From contig AUXH01000265.1 in assembly GCA_000482145.1 (NCBI GenBank), forward strand, positions 1 through 25,192: 25,192 bases of DNA, read 5' to 3'. Under the pieces are notes generated by a model. That model was given only the letters and a program-made list of their open reading frames with translations, ran no database searches and had not been told where the DNA came from. This stretch comes from Strigomonas culicis (lineage: Eukaryota; Euglenozoa; Kinetoplastea; Trypanosomatida; Trypanosomatidae). A program made the position numbers and the translations under genes. This document shows positions 23,524 to 25,192 of this stretch, piece after piece (the first letter of the stretch is position 1; each line of letters begins with the position of its first letter).

Positions 23524-25192
23524 TTACTCGTTGGTGGGCGTTTCGATGGGGGATCCCCGCTTGACGGAGAAGACGAGTCTGCTCTTGTCGGACGGCAGGC
23601 TCAGCCGCACGGTGCTGTTGGGCGGCAGGTCCTGGCTAATGATCATGCGGCTGAGCTCCGTCGTAATGTTCCGCTCCACCCAGCGTCGCAGCGGCCGCGC
23701 GCCCATCTCGGCGTCAAAGGCGTTCTCGAGCACAAAGTGCTTCGCCTCGTCCGTCGCCTGGATGGAGATGAGCTGCCCGCGCAGCCGCTCGTTCAGCTCC
23801 TTGAAGAGCAGGTCGATGATGCCGGTCATCTCTTCGAAGCCGAGGGTGCGGAACAGGATGATGTCGTCCACGCGGTTGAGAAACTCCGGTCGGAAGAACT
23901 GCCTCACGTCGGCGAGCACCTTGGCGCGCGTCGCGTCGTACGCCTGCGGCGACGTGCCCATCGAGTGCAGGTGCTGGCTGCCGAGGTTCGACGTCATGAT
24001 GACGATCGTGTTGCTGAAGTCGACCGTGCGGCCGTGGCTGTCGGTCAGCCGGCCGTCGTCGAGCACCTGCAGCAGCACGTTGAACACGTTCGGATGTGCC
24101 TTCTCCACCTCGTCGAAGAGCACCACCGTGTGCGGCCGGCGCCGCACCGGCTCCGTCAGCTGGCCGCCCTCGTCGTGGCCGACGTAGCCCGGCGGCGCGC
24201 CGATGAGTCGAGCGACGGAGTGCTGCGTCCATATACTCACTCATGTCGATCCGCCACCAATGTGCTTCTCGTCGTCGAAGAGCTCGCTACTCACCGCCTT
24301 CGCGAGCTCTGTCTTGCCGACGCCGGTGGGCCCGAGGAACAGGAAGGAGCCGCTGGGGCGGTGGGGCCGCGAGAGCCCGGCGCGGGAGCGCAGGATGGCC
24401 TCCGCGACGCGCGTCACGGCCTCGTTTTGGCCCTTCACGCGCTCATGTAGGTGGTTCGCGAGATGCAGCAGCCGCTCGCGGTCCGTCTGGCTCAGCTTCG
24501 TGATGGGGATGCCCGTCCAGCGCGACACGACGCTCGCAATGTCGACCTCCGTCACGGTGCCCTGCAGCATCTGCTTCTGCGACTCGATCTGCTCCTTGAG
24601 GCTGCGGATCTTGTCCTGCAGCAGCGGGATGACGTTGTACTTGAGGTCCGCCGCCGCCTCCATGTCCCGCGCGCGCTCGGCGCGCTCCAGCTTGACCCGC
24701 TTCTCGTCGAGCCGCGTCTGCGTCTCCTGCAGCTCCTCCATCCGGCCGCGCTCCTGCTCGTACTTGGCGACCAGCGGTGCGAGGCGCTCCGCGATCTGCT
24801 GCAGCTCGCCCTTCACCTTCTTCAGCCGCTCCTTGGTGCTCGTGTCGCCGGGCGCCGCCTTATCGCGCTCCAACGCCTTCTGCTCGATCTCCAGCTGGCG
24901 CTGCTGCCGCTCCAGGTTCTCGATCTCCGCCGGCCGCGAGGACAGTGTCACGCGCACGTTGGCACACGCCTCGTCGATGAGGTCGATCGCCTTGTCCGGC
25001 ATGAAGCGGTTCGTGATGTAGCGGTCCGCGAGCTGCGACGCCACGACGACCGCCTTGTCCGTGATCTGCACGCCGTGGTGCTGCTCGTAGCGGTCCTTTA
25101 ACCCGCGCAGGATGCTGATGCACTCCTCGACGGACGGCTCGTTCACGTAGACGGGCATGAAGCGCCGCTCGAAGGCGGCCGTCCTTCTCGAC
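23524..25192 (-). CDS. HSP100: HSP100/ClpB AAA+ disaggregase, C-terminal part, with frameshifts
   Basis: This ATP-driven hexameric chaperone threads aggregated proteins through its pore with HSP70. The window holds the end of NBD1 (FERRF, then [20 protein letters not shown]), the coiled-coil M domain (about 24980-24540), the linker SRWTGIP, and NBD2: Walker A GPTGVGKT near 24310-24333, pore loop [13 protein letters not shown], Walker B VVLFDE near 24110, sensor-1 TSN, Arg finger region EFLNRVDD, and sensor-2 GARPLRR. It ends in TAA at 23524. The N-terminus is beyond the window edge. The frame is broken: three single-base insertions between 24260 and 24227 shift it, create a TGA at 24243-24241, and together restore frame. 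A fourth sits near 25180. Because every ATPase motif is intact, a functional gene with consensus errors is likelier than a pseudogene. Kinetoplastids have a cytosolic HSP100 and a mitochondrial HSP78, and which one this is cannot be told without the N-terminus. Confidence 0.88.

Noticed and set aside
24227..24260. Programmed ribosomal frameshifting in HSP100
   Set aside because: Three separate shifts within 35 bases, a fourth far away, and no plausible slippery site make programmed recoding very unlikely compared with sequence error or gene decay.

Overview
The window looks like nuclear DNA of a trypanosomatid or close kinetoplastid. Eight protein genes all lie on the minus strand with no introns. 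Every interior gene start examined except the first has a pyrimidine-rich tract and an AG just upstream on the coding strand, as expected for spliced-leader trans-splicing. The coding regions are very GC-rich with mostly G/C third positions. The gaps between them are strongly AT-rich, full of A/T homopolymers and simple repeats. TAA, TAG and TGA all act as terminal stops, so there is no sign of a reassigned stop code. I cannot name the species. The layout fits one polycistronic transcription unit read from high to low coordinates. No tRNA, rRNA, mobile element, CRISPR array or strand switch was seen.

In transcription order the genes are: (1) the C-terminal part of an HSP100/ClpB disaggregase (25192-23524), cut by the window edge and carrying several single-base insertions; (2) a giant 1976-residue membrane protein with eight predicted transmembrane segments and a cytosolic class 3 lipase domain (22597-16667); (3) a 130-residue acidic protein with a DSS1/SEM1-like C-terminal motif (16298-15906); (4) a mitochondrial protein resembling the cytochrome bc1 assembly chaperone CBP3/UQCC1 (15039-13972); (5) a carnitine acyltransferase-family protein that lacks the catalytic histidine (13001-10806); (6) the RNA polymerase III subunit RPC6/RPC34 with its C-terminal four-cysteine Fe-S motif (9477-7621); (7) a Ser/Thr kinase with Aurora/PDK1-like features (6994-5696); (8) an RNA-binding protein with two RRMs, the second split by a long insert (3818-1131).

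The genes do not form a pathway. Neighbours in kinetoplastid polycistronic units are normally functionally unrelated and are regulated after transcription, and nothing here argues otherwise. Eight AT-rich stretches of about 370 to 1880 bp hold UTRs, splice signals and microsatellites.

The most interesting points are: the apparent pseudo-acyltransferase; the lipase with Wntless-like topology (one TM, a luminal domain, then seven TMs); the DSS1-like motif on an unusual N-terminal extension; the interrupted RRM2; and the RNA-binding protein gene whose nearest splice acceptor falls inside its own reading frame. The frameshifts in HSP100 are most simply explained as consensus errors near a contig end, but a decaying gene copy cannot be excluded.
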